Of a stretch of 64,000 bases of DNA, positions 28,177 through 39,271 are shown piece by piece. The notes below the pieces were generated by a model, which made no database searches, was not told where the DNA came from, and was given only the letters and a program-made list of their open reading frames with translations. Every line of letters starts with the position of its first letter. The stretch's first letter is position 1. Both the position numbers and the translations under genes were made by a program. The stretch lies in assembly GCA_937915545.1 (NCBI GenBank), contig CALGIJ010000019.1, forward strand, positions 372,001 to 436,000, in the 5' to 3' direction. This DNA is from an uncultured Desulfobacterales bacterium. GTDB taxonomy: Bacteria; Desulfobacterota; Desulfobulbia; Desulfobulbales; Desulfocapsaceae.

Positions 28177-30336
28177 TCAGCCGCCCTTCTTTTTCCGCGC
28201 CGCCAGGGCTTCGGCGGTATGCTGCACGACGATGGTCGAGCCGCGCTTCTTGAGGCCGCCACGCAGTTGCATGACGCAGCCCGGGCAGTCGGTGAGGAGG
28301 AGTTCCGCCCCGGTCTTCTCGACGTTGTCGAGCTTCTTGCGCAGCAGCTCGGCGGAGAGCTCGGGGAACTTGGCCGAGAAGGTGCCGCCGAAGCCGCAGC
28401 ACACCTCGGACTCGTCGGCCTCGCGGAAGTCGTAGCCGGCCGCTTCGAGCAGCCGTCGCGGCGCCTCGTGCACCCCGAGGCCACGGCAGAGGTGGCAGGG
28501 GGAGTGGAAGGTGGCCGCTTGGCCCTGGCCGGTGAAGGCGGTGGCGTCGAGGCCGAGGACATCGCGCGCAAAACTCGAGAAGTCGATGACCTTGGCGGTG
28601 AACTGCCGCACCTTGTCCTGCAGCAGGGGGTCGTCGCCGAGCAGGACGGGGTAGTTGTGCTTGAGATGCGAGGCGCACGAGGCGCAGAGGGTGACGATGT
28701 AGTCGACCCCCTCGCGCTCGAAGGCGCGCAGGTTCTGTTCGGCGACGCTGCGCGAGGTGGCCATCTCGCCCATCATCTGCAGCGGCAGGCCGCAGCAGCT
28801 CTGCTCCATGGGGAAGGACATGGCGCAGCCGTGGTCGGCGAAGAGGGTGAAGGCGGCCTCCATCTGCTCGGGGTAGACAAAGTCCTGGACGCAGCCGGAG
28901 AAGAGGCCGACGCGGAACCTGATATTTTCGCGGGGCTGGGCGAGCTCGGCGAAGCGGTCGCGGAAGGGCTTGTCGGCCACCGTCGGCAGGGCCTTGAAGT
29001 CATGCTCCTTGAAGAACATCATCGGCAGGTGGCGCATGAAGCCGTCACCGCCGGCCACCGGGCGCTGCGCCCACTTGGCGGTGCGCAAGAGGGTGTGGAA
29101 GAGCTTGCGGCTCTTCATCACCCTGGCCAGCAGCAGGCTCGGCAAGGGGTGGCCCTCCTTGTCCTGGATGCGCACGTGCACCTGCTTGATGAGCCGCGGC
29201 AGGTCGATGCCGCCGGCGCAGATATCCTTGCAGGCCTCGCAGTTGATGCAGTTTTGCACGATATTGCGGGCCTTTTCCGGGCCGTGAAAGAAGTAGGTGA
29301 GGATGAGGCCGATGGCGCCGATGTAGATATGGCCCATCTTGTGGCCGCCGACCAGGCGGTAGACTGGGCAGACGTTGGCGCAGGCGCCGCAGCGCACGCA
29401 GCGGAAGACCTGGGAGAAGAGGGGATCCTTGGCCATCTCCAGGCGGCCGTTGTCGAGGACGATGAAGTGGATCTCCTTCTTCTTGTCGGCGGCGCTGCGG
29501 CATTCGTTGGCGCCGGTGATCCAGGTGACGTAGGAGGTGAGGTTCTGGCCGGTGGCGTTGCGCGGCAGCACGCGGAGGATCTTCATGGCGTCGTCCACCG
29601 TCGGCACCAGCTTGTCGATGCCGAGCAGGGCGACGTGGACTCGCGGCAGGGTGGTGACCAGCCGGGCGTTGCCCTCGTTGGTGACCAGGCCGATGGTGCC
29701 GGTGTCGGCGATGGCGAAGTTGGCGCCGGTGATGCCCATGTCGGCCTCGACGAACTTGCTGCGCAGCTCGCGCCGCGCCACCTTGACGAGCTTTTCGATA
29801 TCCGGTTCCTGGCGGGCGCCGGTCACCTCGCTGAAGAGGTCCTTGACCTGGTAGCGGGAGAGGTGGATGGCCGGCATGACCATGTGCGACGGCCCCTCGT
29901 GGCGCAGCTGGATGATCCACTCGCCGAGGTCGGTCTCCACCACCTCCAGGCCGCGGTCCTCGAGGGCGTGGTTGAGCAGGGTCTCCTCGGCGGTCATCGA
30001 CTTGGACTTGATGATCTTTTTCGAGCCGGAGCGCTCGGCGATCTCCGCCACCAGGCGGTTGGCCTCGGCGGCGTCCTTGGCGAAATGGACCTTGACCCCG
30101 GCGTCCTCGGCGTTCTTCTTGAACTCGCTGTACAGCTCGAGCAGCCGCGGCAGCACCGCGTCCTTGGCGGCGGCCACCTCGTCCACCAGCTGCTGCACGT
30201 CGAACTCGGCGAAGGCGCGGGCGCGGCTGGCGCGGTAGGTGACGGCGAAGGTGTCGAGGGCGCGGCGCAGGAAATCGTTGCCCAGCGACTCCTGGATGGT
30301 CTGGCGGTATTCCTTGAGGTTCTTGGCGTCTTGCAT
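28177..30336 (-). CDS. L-lactate dehydrogenase Fe-S subunit (LutB/LutA-type fusion, LldH-like)
   Basis: A 719-residue cytoplasmic protein. It has an N-terminal LUD domain (about 1-290, LutB-like), two [4Fe-4S] motifs (CVRCGACANVCPVY and CINCEACKDICAGG, about 315-375), and two C-terminal cysteine-rich CCG domains (EQSCCGLPL; HSPCHLCRG and SEVCCGFGG). Bacillus encodes the last part as separate LutA. The fused form resembles the roughly 717-residue LldH of Desulfovibrio, which with LldG oxidises L-lactate to pyruvate. GGAGG precedes the ATG. The lutC-like gene lies just upstream, so the two form one enzyme. Assignment is strong by domain order and context. Confidence 0.9.
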   Translation of the reverse strand: MQDAKNLKEYRQTIQESLGNDFLRRALDTFAVTYRASRARAFAEFDVQQLVDEVAAAKDAVLPRLLELYSEFKKNAEDAGVKVHFAKDAAEANRLVAEIAERSGSKKIIKSKSMTAEETLLNHALEDRGLEVVETDLGEWIIQLRHEGPSHMVMPAIHLSRYQVKDLFSEVTGARQEPDIEKLVKVARRELRSKFVEADMGITGANFAIADTGTIGLVTNEGNARLVTTLPRVHVALLGIDKLVPTVDDAMKILRVLPRNATGQNLTSYVTWITGANECRSAADKKKEIHFIVLDNGRLEMAKDPLFSQVFRCVRCGACANVCPVYRLVGGHKMGHIYIGAIGLILTYFFHGPEKARNIVQNCINCEACKDICAGGIDLPRLIKQVHVRIQDKEGHPLPSLLLARVMKSRKLFHTLLRTAKWAQRPVAGGDGFMRHLPMMFFKEHDFKALPTVADKPFRDRFAELAQPRENIRFRVGLFSGCVQDFVYPEQMEAAFTLFADHGCAMSFPMEQSCCGLPLQMMGEMATSRSVAEQNLRAFEREGVDYIVTLCASCASHLKHNYPVLLGDDPLLQDKVRQFTAKVIDFSSFARDVLGLDATAFTGQGQAATFHSPCHLCRGLGVHEAPRRLLEAAGYDFREADESEVCCGFGGTFSAKFPELSAELLRKKLDNVEKTGAELLLTDCPGCVMQLRGGLKKRGSTIVVQHTAEALAARKKKGG

Positions 30337-30338
30337 GG

Positions 30339-30971
30339 TCAGTCCTCCAAGAGGAGAATGTGGAGTTCCAGCGGGCCGTGCACCCCCATGGCGAGAACCC
30401 GTTCGATGTCGGCGGTGCGGCTGGCGCCGGTGATGAAGGCCGTATAGTCGGGGGTGCGATGCAGATACTTGCGCAGCTGGCTTTCGGCGGCGAAGCCGTC
30501 GGCGACGATGCTCCCCTTGGGGAGGACGGCGACATGGTACTCGCTGATCATCGTCGCCAGGCGCAGGTCCTCGCCGGGGCAGTTGAGCACCAGGGTGCCG
30601 GTCTCGGCGATGCCCAGGTCGGCGATGGTGAAGCCGATATCGATGCCGCCGAGGTGCTGGCGCATGCCGTCGCGCAGGCAGGCGAAGCCGGCCTCGGAGC
30701 AGGCCTCAGCGAGGCGCTGGAAGAGCTCCGGGTCGAGGTCGGGGGCGGCGACGATCTTCGCCTGCTTGGTGAGGCACAGTTCGCCGGCCGGCGGGGAGAG
30801 GGCTTCCTCGCAGCCGGAGATCTTGATGCGGCAGGCGCCGCGGCTGCCGCAGAGGTCGAGGGTGTAGGCGATGGCCTCGTCAAGGGAGGAGATCTCGGTG
30901 ACGAAGGCCGAGACGGCCTTGGCCTTGTCGACGAAACGGGAAACGAGCTGCTGGCGGGGGGTGTCGTTCAT
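30339..30971 (-). CDS. lutC: LUD-domain lactate utilization protein (LutC/LldG)
   Basis: A 210-residue protein consisting of one LUD (LutC-like) domain. DIGFTIADLGIAETGTLVLN and HVAVLPKGSIV are the family's core, and FITGASRTADIERVLAMGVHGP closes it. It is required with the Fe-S fusion protein for L-lactate oxidation in known systems. It starts six bases after the Fe-S subunit gene and ends two bases before the LUD/Fe-S gene, so translation is probably coupled. The N-terminal CGSRGACRIKISGC region is unusually cysteine-containing. Confidence 0.9.
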   Translation of the reverse strand: MNDTPRQQLVSRFVDKAKAVSAFVTEISSLDEAIAYTLDLCGSRGACRIKISGCEEALSPPAGELCLTKQAKIVAAPDLDPELFQRLAEACSEAGFACLRDGMRQHLGGIDIGFTIADLGIAETGTLVLNCPGEDLRLATMISEYHVAVLPKGSIVADGFAAESQLRKYLHRTPDYTAFITGASRTADIERVLAMGVHGPLELHILLLED

Positions 30972-30977
30972 CGCGGT

Positions 30978-32315
30978 TCATGCCCTCTCGGGCAGGCCTC
31001 CTTGGGGTTTGACCACCAGTTCACGGTGCAGGCCCTCGGCGTAGAGCTCGATTACATGCCGCACGCGCAGGCCCTTGTTGCGGCGCGACAGCATGTCGGT
31101 CATCTGCATCATGCACGCCGGGCAGCTGGTGGCCACCGTCGCGGCGCCGCTGGCGATGATGTTGTCGGCCTTGGCGGTGCCGATCTTCTTGGAAATGTCA
31201 TAATGGGCGACGTTGAAGCTGCCGCCGCAGCCGCAGCACTTGCCGGCCTCGTTCATCTCCACCAGGGTGCGGCCGGCGGCGGTGATGAGTTGCCGCGGCT
31301 GGCGGGTGATGCCGAGGGAGTTCTTGAGGTGGCAGGGGTCGTGGTAGGTGACCGTCTCGGTTGTCGGCTGGGCGGCCGCTGCATCGCCCGCGGAGAGCAG
31401 GTGGTCGGCGATGAACTCGGTGATGTCGAGGGTCTTCTTGCCGATTTGGGCGAGCTTGTCCAGGTTGGCGCGGTCACCGCCGTAGTAGTGCGGCCACAAC
31501 TCCTTGATGGTGGCGGTGCACGAGGCGCAGGGGGTGACGAGGTAGTCGAAGTCCCTGTCGGCAAAGAGCGCCAGATTCATCTCGATGAGCTGGTCGAAGG
31601 TCGGGCGGTCGCCGCTGGTCAGCACCGGGATGCCGCAGCAGGCCTGGTTCTCGGGGAGATAGACGCCCACCCCGTGGTGCTTGAAGATGGCAATGGCCGC
31701 CTCGCCCACCTGGGGGTACATCTTGTCGACGACGCAGCCCGGGAAGAAGGCCACCTTGAGGCCGCTCTCCCCGGCAGGGGTGTCGAGGGCGCCGACCGTC
31801 TTGCGCAGCGGCCTGGTGGCCAGCGAGTTGAAGTGGCGATCGGCCACCACCGGAGCATTGAAGCGGGCGCAGGAGGAGCCGAGCAGCTCGTCGGCCTTCT
31901 TGGTGAAGACGCCCTGGAAGGTCGAGCCCATGGTGGTCAGCAGGTTGAAGAAGCGCGGGTTGGCGAGCATGCCGCGGAAGATGGCCTTCTTCACCGGTGA
32001 CAGCCCGAAGTAGCCGGTGAGGATGGCCCGTGCCTCGAGGAAGATGTCGACGATCTGCACCCCGCTCGGGCAGTTGACCTGGCAGGTGCCGCAGAGCAGG
32101 CAGCGGTTGACGATCTCGTTTACGCCCTTGGCGTCCTTCAGCATCTGCTCGGCGAGGCCGTTGAGCAGGGCGAGCTTGCCGCGGGTGACGTCGGTCTCGC
32201 GGCCGGTTTCCTTGAACAGCGGACAGACCGCCTGGCACATGCCGCAGCGCATGCAGCTGACCAGCTTGTCGTCCAGTTTCTTGAGCATTTCGGCGAGTTT
32301 CTTGATGTCGGCCAT
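30978..32315 (-). CDS. Fe-S subunit of D-lactate (or glycolate) dehydrogenase, GlcF-like
   Basis: A 445-residue electron-transfer partner of the adjacent flavoprotein. It has two N-terminal [4Fe-4S] motifs (CMRCGMCQAVCPLF about 22-35 and CLLCGTCQVNCPSGV about 73-87) and two CCG domains (ENQACCGIPV and GKCCGCGGSFNV), as in GlcF and heterodisulfide-reductase D-type proteins. GGGAGAA precedes the ATG. It lies 10 bases after the flavoprotein gene. No GlcE-like third subunit is present, so the two-part D-lactate dehydrogenase of Desulfovibrio is the closer model than glycolate oxidase. Confidence 0.9.
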   Translation of the reverse strand: MADIKKLAEMLKKLDDKLVSCMRCGMCQAVCPLFKETGRETDVTRGKLALLNGLAEQMLKDAKGVNEIVNRCLLCGTCQVNCPSGVQIVDIFLEARAILTGYFGLSPVKKAIFRGMLANPRFFNLLTTMGSTFQGVFTKKADELLGSSCARFNAPVVADRHFNSLATRPLRKTVGALDTPAGESGLKVAFFPGCVVDKMYPQVGEAAIAIFKHHGVGVYLPENQACCGIPVLTSGDRPTFDQLIEMNLALFADRDFDYLVTPCASCTATIKELWPHYYGGDRANLDKLAQIGKKTLDITEFIADHLLSAGDAAAAQPTTETVTYHDPCHLKNSLGITRQPRQLITAAGRTLVEMNEAGKCCGCGGSFNVAHYDISKKIGTAKADNIIASGAATVATSCPACMMQMTDMLSRRNKGLRVRHVIELYAEGLHRELVVKPQGGLPERA

Positions 32316-32325
32316 GTCATTCTCC

Positions 32326-33714
32326 CTAGGCGGCCATCTTTCCGGCGTTGAGGATGTTCTTGGGGTCGAGGGCCTTCTTGAGGCGCGCGCTGAAGTCGAG
32401 GGTGGCGCGGCCGGTCTCCTTGATCAGGAAGCCGGCCTTGGCGAGGCCGATGCCATGCTCGCCGGAGAGGGTGCCGCCAAGGGCCAGGGCCTGGTTGAAG
32501 ATCTCCTCGATGGCCTTTTCCACCCGCAGCCACTCCTTCTTGTCGCGCTTGTCGGTGAGGATGGTGGGGTGGAGGTTGCCGTCGCCGGCATGGCCGAAGG
32601 TGCCGATGGTCAGCTGGAATTTCTTGCTGATCTCGTCGAGGGCGGCGATCATCGCCGGGATCTTTGAGCGCGGCACGGTGGCGTCCTCGAGGACGCAGGT
32701 CGGCTTGAGGTTGGCCAGAGCGGGCAGGGCGTCGCGCCGCGCCTGCCAGATGGTGTTGCGCTCGGCGGCGTCCCCGGCCACCTTGACCTCGCGGGCGCGG
32801 TGCTCGCGGCAGATGCGTTCCACCACCCCGGCCTCGTCGGCGACCTGGCCGGGGTGGCCGTCGACTTCGATGAGCAGTAGGGCGGCGGCGTCGATGGGCA
32901 GGCCGGCGCGACGGAAGTTGTCGACGGTGCGGATGGTGAAGTTGTCCATCATCTCCAGGGTCGCCGGGACGATCTTGGCGGCGATGATCGCCGCCACGGT
33001 TTCCGAGGCGGCGGCGATGGAGTCGAAGACGGCGAGCATCGACTTGGCCGCCTGGGGCGGAGGCACCAGCTTGAGGATGATCTTGTCGAAGACCGCCAAG
33101 GTGCCTTCGGAGGCGACCATCAGGCCGTGCAGATTATAGCCGGTGACACCCTTGACGGTGCGCGAGCCGGATTTGATGAGGCGTCCTTCGACGTCCCAGA
33201 ACTCCATGCCCATGACATAGTCCTTGGTCACCCCGTACTTGAGGCCGCGCAGGCCGCCGGCGTTCTCGGCGACGTTGCCGCCGATGGTCGACACCGTCTG
33301 GCTGCCGGGGTCGGGGGGGTAGAAGAGGCCGCGTCGGGCCACCTCCTGGGCGAAGCTGGCGGTGACCACGCCCGGCTCGACGATGGCGTAGAGATCCTCC
33401 TCATTGATTTCGAGGATGCGCGTCAGGCCATTGGTGAGCACCACCACGCCGCCGAGCAGGGGGATGGTGCCGCCGGAGAGGTTGGTGCCGGCGCCGCGCA
33501 CGGTCAGCGGCAGGCCATGCTCGTTGCACAGGGCGACTACCCTGCCGAGAGCTTCGCTGCTCGTCGGTCGTACCACCAGGCCGGGCATGACCGGGTCGAG
33601 CACCGCCGAGTCGTAGGAGTAGGCGTAGCGGTCGTTCTCGCTGGTCATGACATTGTCCTTGCCGACGATCTCGGCAAATTTTCCGGCCAGGGCCGAGGCG
33701 TTTTTCGTGCTCAC
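32326..33714 (-). CDS. FAD-linked D-lactate (or glycolate) dehydrogenase, GlcD-like
   Basis: A 462-residue flavoprotein of the FAD-oxidase C-terminal/PCMH type. The FAD-binding half has VVRPTSSEALGRVVALCNEH, VRGAGTNLSGG and GSQTVSTIGGNVAENAGG. The catalytic half has the metal site GTFGHAGDGNLHPT and GEHGIGLAK. The start is taken as GTG at 33714, because TGAGGAGATTCCC stands immediately before it; an upstream in-frame alternative would place the ribosome site inside the gene. It oxidises a 2-hydroxy acid; D-lactate is favoured by the adjoining L-lactate genes and TRAP transporter. Confidence 0.92.
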   Translation of the reverse strand: MSTKNASALAGKFAEIVGKDNVMTSENDRYAYSYDSAVLDPVMPGLVVRPTSSEALGRVVALCNEHGLPLTVRGAGTNLSGGTIPLLGGVVVLTNGLTRILEINEEDLYAIVEPGVVTASFAQEVARRGLFYPPDPGSQTVSTIGGNVAENAGGLRGLKYGVTKDYVMGMEFWDVEGRLIKSGSRTVKGVTGYNLHGLMVASEGTLAVFDKIILKLVPPPQAAKSMLAVFDSIAAASETVAAIIAAKIVPATLEMMDNFTIRTVDNFRRAGLPIDAAALLLIEVDGHPGQVADEAGVVERICREHRAREVKVAGDAAERNTIWQARRDALPALANLKPTCVLEDATVPRSKIPAMIAALDEISKKFQLTIGTFGHAGDGNLHPTILTDKRDKKEWLRVEKAIEEIFNQALALGGTLSGEHGIGLAKAGFLIKETGRATLDFSARLKKALDPKNILNAGKMAA

Positions 33715-33813
33715 GGGAATCTCCTCAGAGGATGGGTCCAAAGGTAGTTTGGTAATACCAATTTCTTGAGACTCTCCCCCTGCCGGGGGAAAGGCGGCCA
33801 GGGGGGCCGCAAG

Positions 33814-33843
33814 CCCGACGGCCGGAGGTTCCGGGCCGTCGGG
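33814..33843. other. Intercistronic hairpin between dctM and the flavoprotein gene
   Basis: CCCGACGGCC (33814-33823) and GGCCGTCGGG (33834-33843) form a perfect 10-pair stem with a 10-base loop, 28 bases after the dctM stop. There is no T-tract. It may separate transporter and dehydrogenase expression by partial termination or by stabilising an mRNA end. Confidence 0.5.
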
Positions 33844-33870
33844 GTGGAGGTGACAAAGGCGTCCTCGGGC

Positions 33871-35211
<1,341 letters not shown>

Positions 35212-35234
35212 GATGGTTGTCTCCTAGCGGGTGG

Positions 35235-35732
35235 TTAGTTGTGGTTCTTGAGGCCGCGGATGTCCTCGAGCAGCTTGGCGACGCCGGCGAGGAAGAAGAG
35301 CACAAAACCGATGGCCATGAAGGTCTTGTAGGGGTAGATCGCAGGGTTCCAGGAGGAGGAGGCGCGCTCAAGTATCGACCATGAGTTGGCGGCGTATTTG
35401 ATCGACCCGAAGGCCATAAAGCCAATGGCCGGAATAAACAAGCAGACGTTGGTGATAATGCGGAGGATGTTGCGATTTCTGGGCAGCAGGCGCGACTCGA
35501 AGATATCGATGCGCACGTGGGTGTCGGTGCGCTGGGCGTCGCCGAGGCAGAGCATGAAGTGCATACCGTAGAGGAATGTGGTCATTTCGAAGCCCCAGGA
35601 GGTCGGGGCGCTGAAGATGTAACGGACAAACACCTCGTAGATGACCACCGCCACCAGGGGCAGGATGAGGAGCGAGCTGTAGAAGCCGACTTTTTCGTTG
35701 AGGGCGTTGAGTCCTCGGATGATCGTTTCCAT
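35235..35732 (-). CDS. dctQ: TRAP transporter small permease
   Basis: A 165-residue, four-helix membrane protein of the DctQ family (YEVFVRYIFSAPTSWGFEMTTF, then LCLGDAQRTDTHVRIDIF). It pairs with DctM. It lies 97 bases downstream of dctP, and a very stable hairpin separates the two genes. No functional oddities were seen. Confidence 0.95.
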   Translation of the reverse strand: METIIRGLNALNEKVGFYSSLLILPLVAVVIYEVFVRYIFSAPTSWGFEMTTFLYGMHFMLCLGDAQRTDTHVRIDIFESRLLPRNRNILRIITNVCLFIPAIGFMAFGSIKYAANSWSILERASSSWNPAIYPYKTFMAIGFVLFFLAGVAKLLEDIRGLKNHN

Positions 35733-35769
35733 AAGAAGGGTCTCTTTGGGCGACAGGATGAGGTGCGGA

Positions 35770-35800
35770 GTGCGCGGCGGGGTGGAGCCCCGCCGCGCAC
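35770..35800. other. Very stable intercistronic hairpin between dctP and dctQ
   Basis: A perfect 13-pair G+C stem (35770-35782 with 35788-35800) carries a five-base loop and starts 29 bases after the dctP stop. No T-tract follows. In binding-protein operons such stems usually protect the 3' end of the binding-protein mRNA or let only some transcripts continue, so DctP would be made in excess over DctQM. Confidence 0.75.
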
Positions 35801-35829
35801 CGGGTCAACGGGTGAAAACCAGGCGATGC

Positions 35830-36990
35830 TTATTGCATGCGCTTGCCGCCGATGTACTCGTCGAGCGGCCACGGGGTCAGGCCGCTTCTGATTTCACGCC
35901 ACTCGGCGAAGTCCTTCTTGAACAGCTCCTGGGACTCGAGGGTGGCTTTGACATTCGGGTACTTGCCCTTGAGCTCATCCAGGTATTCCTTGGTCATCTT
36001 GGCGAAGTCGGTGATCGCCGCCTCGTCCATCTTGATGAACTCGACCTTCTTCTTGAAGAGCTTGATGGCTTCGATGTTGAGGTTTTCCTGCCAGGCGGTA
36101 GACCACAGCTGAGTCTCCTTGGCGGCGATGTCGACGATCCACTTGAGATCGGCGGGGAGCTTGTTATAGGCGTCCTTGTTGAAGAACAGGGCGCACTGTA
36201 CCGACGGCTGATGGACGCCGGGGGTGATGACGTACTTGGTGATCTCGTCGAAGCCCATGGGATAGTTCATCGCCGGGGTGGAGAACTCGGCGCCGTCGAT
36301 GACGCCGCGTTCAAGCGCCAGGTAGATCTCGCCGCCGGGCAGCGGGGTGACCGAGGCGCCGAGACGGGTCATGATGTCCATGTACCAGCCGGGGGTACGG
36401 ACGCGCATGCCCTTGAAGTCTTCCATCTTGGTGGCCTTCTTGTTGGAGAAGAAGCCCATTTCCTGCCCGCCGTTGCCGCCGGGGAGGGCGAAGAGGTTGT
36501 ACTTGCCATAGAGCTCCTGCATCTGCTCGAGGCCGCCGCGCTCGTAGAGCCAGATGTTGTAACCTTCGGTGTCGAGGCCGAAGGGCACCGAGGCGAAAGA
36601 GACGAAGTTCTGGTCCTTGCCCTGCCAGTAGCCCGGCCAGTCATGACCGACCTCGGCCGAGCCCTTGCTGACCGCGTCGAAGGACTCCATGGCGCCGACC
36701 AGCTCGCCGGCGGAGAACAGTTTGATCTCGAGACGGCCGCCGGAGGCCAGCGCTACCGAGTCGGCGAAGTGCTGGGCCATATCATAGAACAACAGGCCCT
36801 TGGACCAGGGCATGACCATCTTCCACTTGAAGGTCTCGGTGCTCGGCTTGATGCTGCGCAGCTCCTGCTTGATCGCCTCGCGACGTTTGTCGGCGCCGAA
36901 TTTTTCGCGTTTTTCCGCGGCTTGGGCGTTGCCGACCGCCAGGGTCAGACCGAGGGCGGCAACGGCGGCGATGATCCAGTTTTTCTTCAT
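35830..36990 (-). CDS. dctP: TRAP transporter periplasmic binding protein, probably for lactate
   Basis: A 386-residue binding protein with a signal peptide (MKKNWIIAAVAALGLTLAVGNAQAAE). The DctP fold is clear: FVSFASVPFGLD, FKGMRVRTPG and the specificity stretch LPGGEIYLALERGVIDGAEF. The last, with NGGQEMGFF and MGFDEITKYVITPG, resembles the 2-oxoacid/lactate-binding TakP group rather than the C4-dicarboxylate group. The ATG at 36988-36990 is chosen for the signal peptide and for GGAGGAAACC before it. It is the first gene of the lactate cluster, behind a consensus sigma-54 promoter. Lactate specificity is inference from context. Confidence 0.94.
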   Translation of the reverse strand: MKKNWIIAAVAALGLTLAVGNAQAAEKREKFGADKRREAIKQELRSIKPSTETFKWKMVMPWSKGLLFYDMAQHFADSVALASGGRLEIKLFSAGELVGAMESFDAVSKGSAEVGHDWPGYWQGKDQNFVSFASVPFGLDTEGYNIWLYERGGLEQMQELYGKYNLFALPGGNGGQEMGFFSNKKATKMEDFKGMRVRTPGWYMDIMTRLGASVTPLPGGEIYLALERGVIDGAEFSTPAMNYPMGFDEITKYVITPGVHQPSVQCALFFNKDAYNKLPADLKWIVDIAAKETQLWSTAWQENLNIEAIKLFKKKVEFIKMDEAAITDFAKMTKEYLDELKGKYPNVKATLESQELFKKDFAEWREIRSGLTPWPLDEYIGGKRMQ

Positions 36991-37112
36991 GGTTTCCTCC
37001 AGAGAAATGGATGTTCTTGTGCGCCGGGAGATCCGACGCGGTCGATGGTGCATGACGCCGGCCCGGGGGCCAGCCTCCTTACTGCCGAAACGAGAACACT
37101 GGCAACAATCCA

Positions 37113-37128
37113 AGCAACCCCCGTGCCA
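37113..37128 (-). promoter_or_regulatory. Consensus sigma-54 promoter of the lactate cluster
   Basis: On the minus strand 37128-37113 read TGGCACGGGGGTTGCT, matching TGGCACG-N4-TTGCW at every fixed position. The start would be near 37101, about 110 bases before the dctP ATG. The divergent neighbour at 37835 encodes a sigma-54 activator, which makes this a coherent regulatory pair. Confidence 0.93.
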
Positions 37129-37632
37129 GTCTCCGGCCAGCTTGAAAGAGGCAGGATTCCGAGGAGTTCTCGCTTGGGTTGGATGAGCCCGCCGTATGGC
37201 GGCCACCTTTTGTACGGATTCCTGGACTGTCCGGCAGGGGACGCGGCGATTTCTGTTGTCAGGTGCGGAAGGGCAATTGGCCGGGGCAGATAAGGTTATG
37301 AAAGTCCGAAGGAAAGGGGTGTCTTGAAAATCAGACAGCCCAGGCGAGTCATGCGGCTCTCTCACCGGCGGCCGCGGGGAAGCAATGAGAGGAGGTCGGC
37401 GGCTGCCGTGAAGAGGTGTCACTCCTCGTGCAGGGTCCAACGACGCTAGACTTTTTTGCCATGTCGGAGATGGGCTGGCATTTCAGGAGGTTGTCCCGAG
37501 CACGTCTTCTCTGCGCACCGGCCTATCGTATTGAACCGAGGGTGATATCGTGTGAGCTGCCATTTTCAAGGCAGTCCGACTTTTCAGACAGTGCTGGCCC
37601 GGGACAAACCCCGCCGCCGAGGGAGGCTGATG
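37129..37632. other. Regulatory stretch between the lactate promoter and its activator gene
   Basis: About 500 bases without a credible gene. Possible activator sites: CTGCC-N8-GGCAG near 37559-37576, and two copies of TCAGACAG (near 37330 and 37589). One or more inverted repeats 100-500 bases upstream of a sigma-54 promoter would be expected here, but none is strong enough to name. Confidence 0.4.
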
Positions 37633-37661
37633 TAGACAAAAGAGAACAGAAAGTGTATCGT
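37633..37661 (+). promoter_or_regulatory. Candidate promoter of the sigma-54 activator gene
   Basis: TAGACA (37633-37638) is followed after 17 bases by TATCGT (37656-37661). GTGTA (37653-37657) and TACAC (37668-37672) form an inverted repeat over the -10 and start region, which could be a self-control site. Confidence 0.45.
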
Positions 37662-37834
37662 TTGCTCTACACCGACCTGTTCCGTGGGCGATAGCCGCAA
37701 GGGAACCTGCGGCTTCTGCCTGGTGACACCCTCCACTCAGGTCGAGCAGCCCTCGCCCCGGGGAGCTGTCATCGCCAGCGGCGGCCGTGCCCGGAGCCTC
37801 TTCCCCGAAAACCCTGACCACGATCAGCCACCCC

Positions 37835-39214
<1,380 letters not shown>

Positions 39215-39223
<9 letters not shown>

Positions 39224-39240
39224 CGTTTTTGCTACAGCTC
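39215..39240 (+). terminator. Hairpin overlapping the stop codon of the sigma-54 activator gene
   Basis: GAGCTGTAGC and GCTACAGCTC form a perfect 10-pair stem with loop GTTTTT; the stop codon TAG is inside the left arm. No T-run follows, so termination is uncertain, but it separates this gene from the convergent CoA-transferase gene. Confidence 0.5.
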
Positions 39241-39271
39241 GGGGGCGCGCCGCGGTGCCAAAGCGTCTGGC

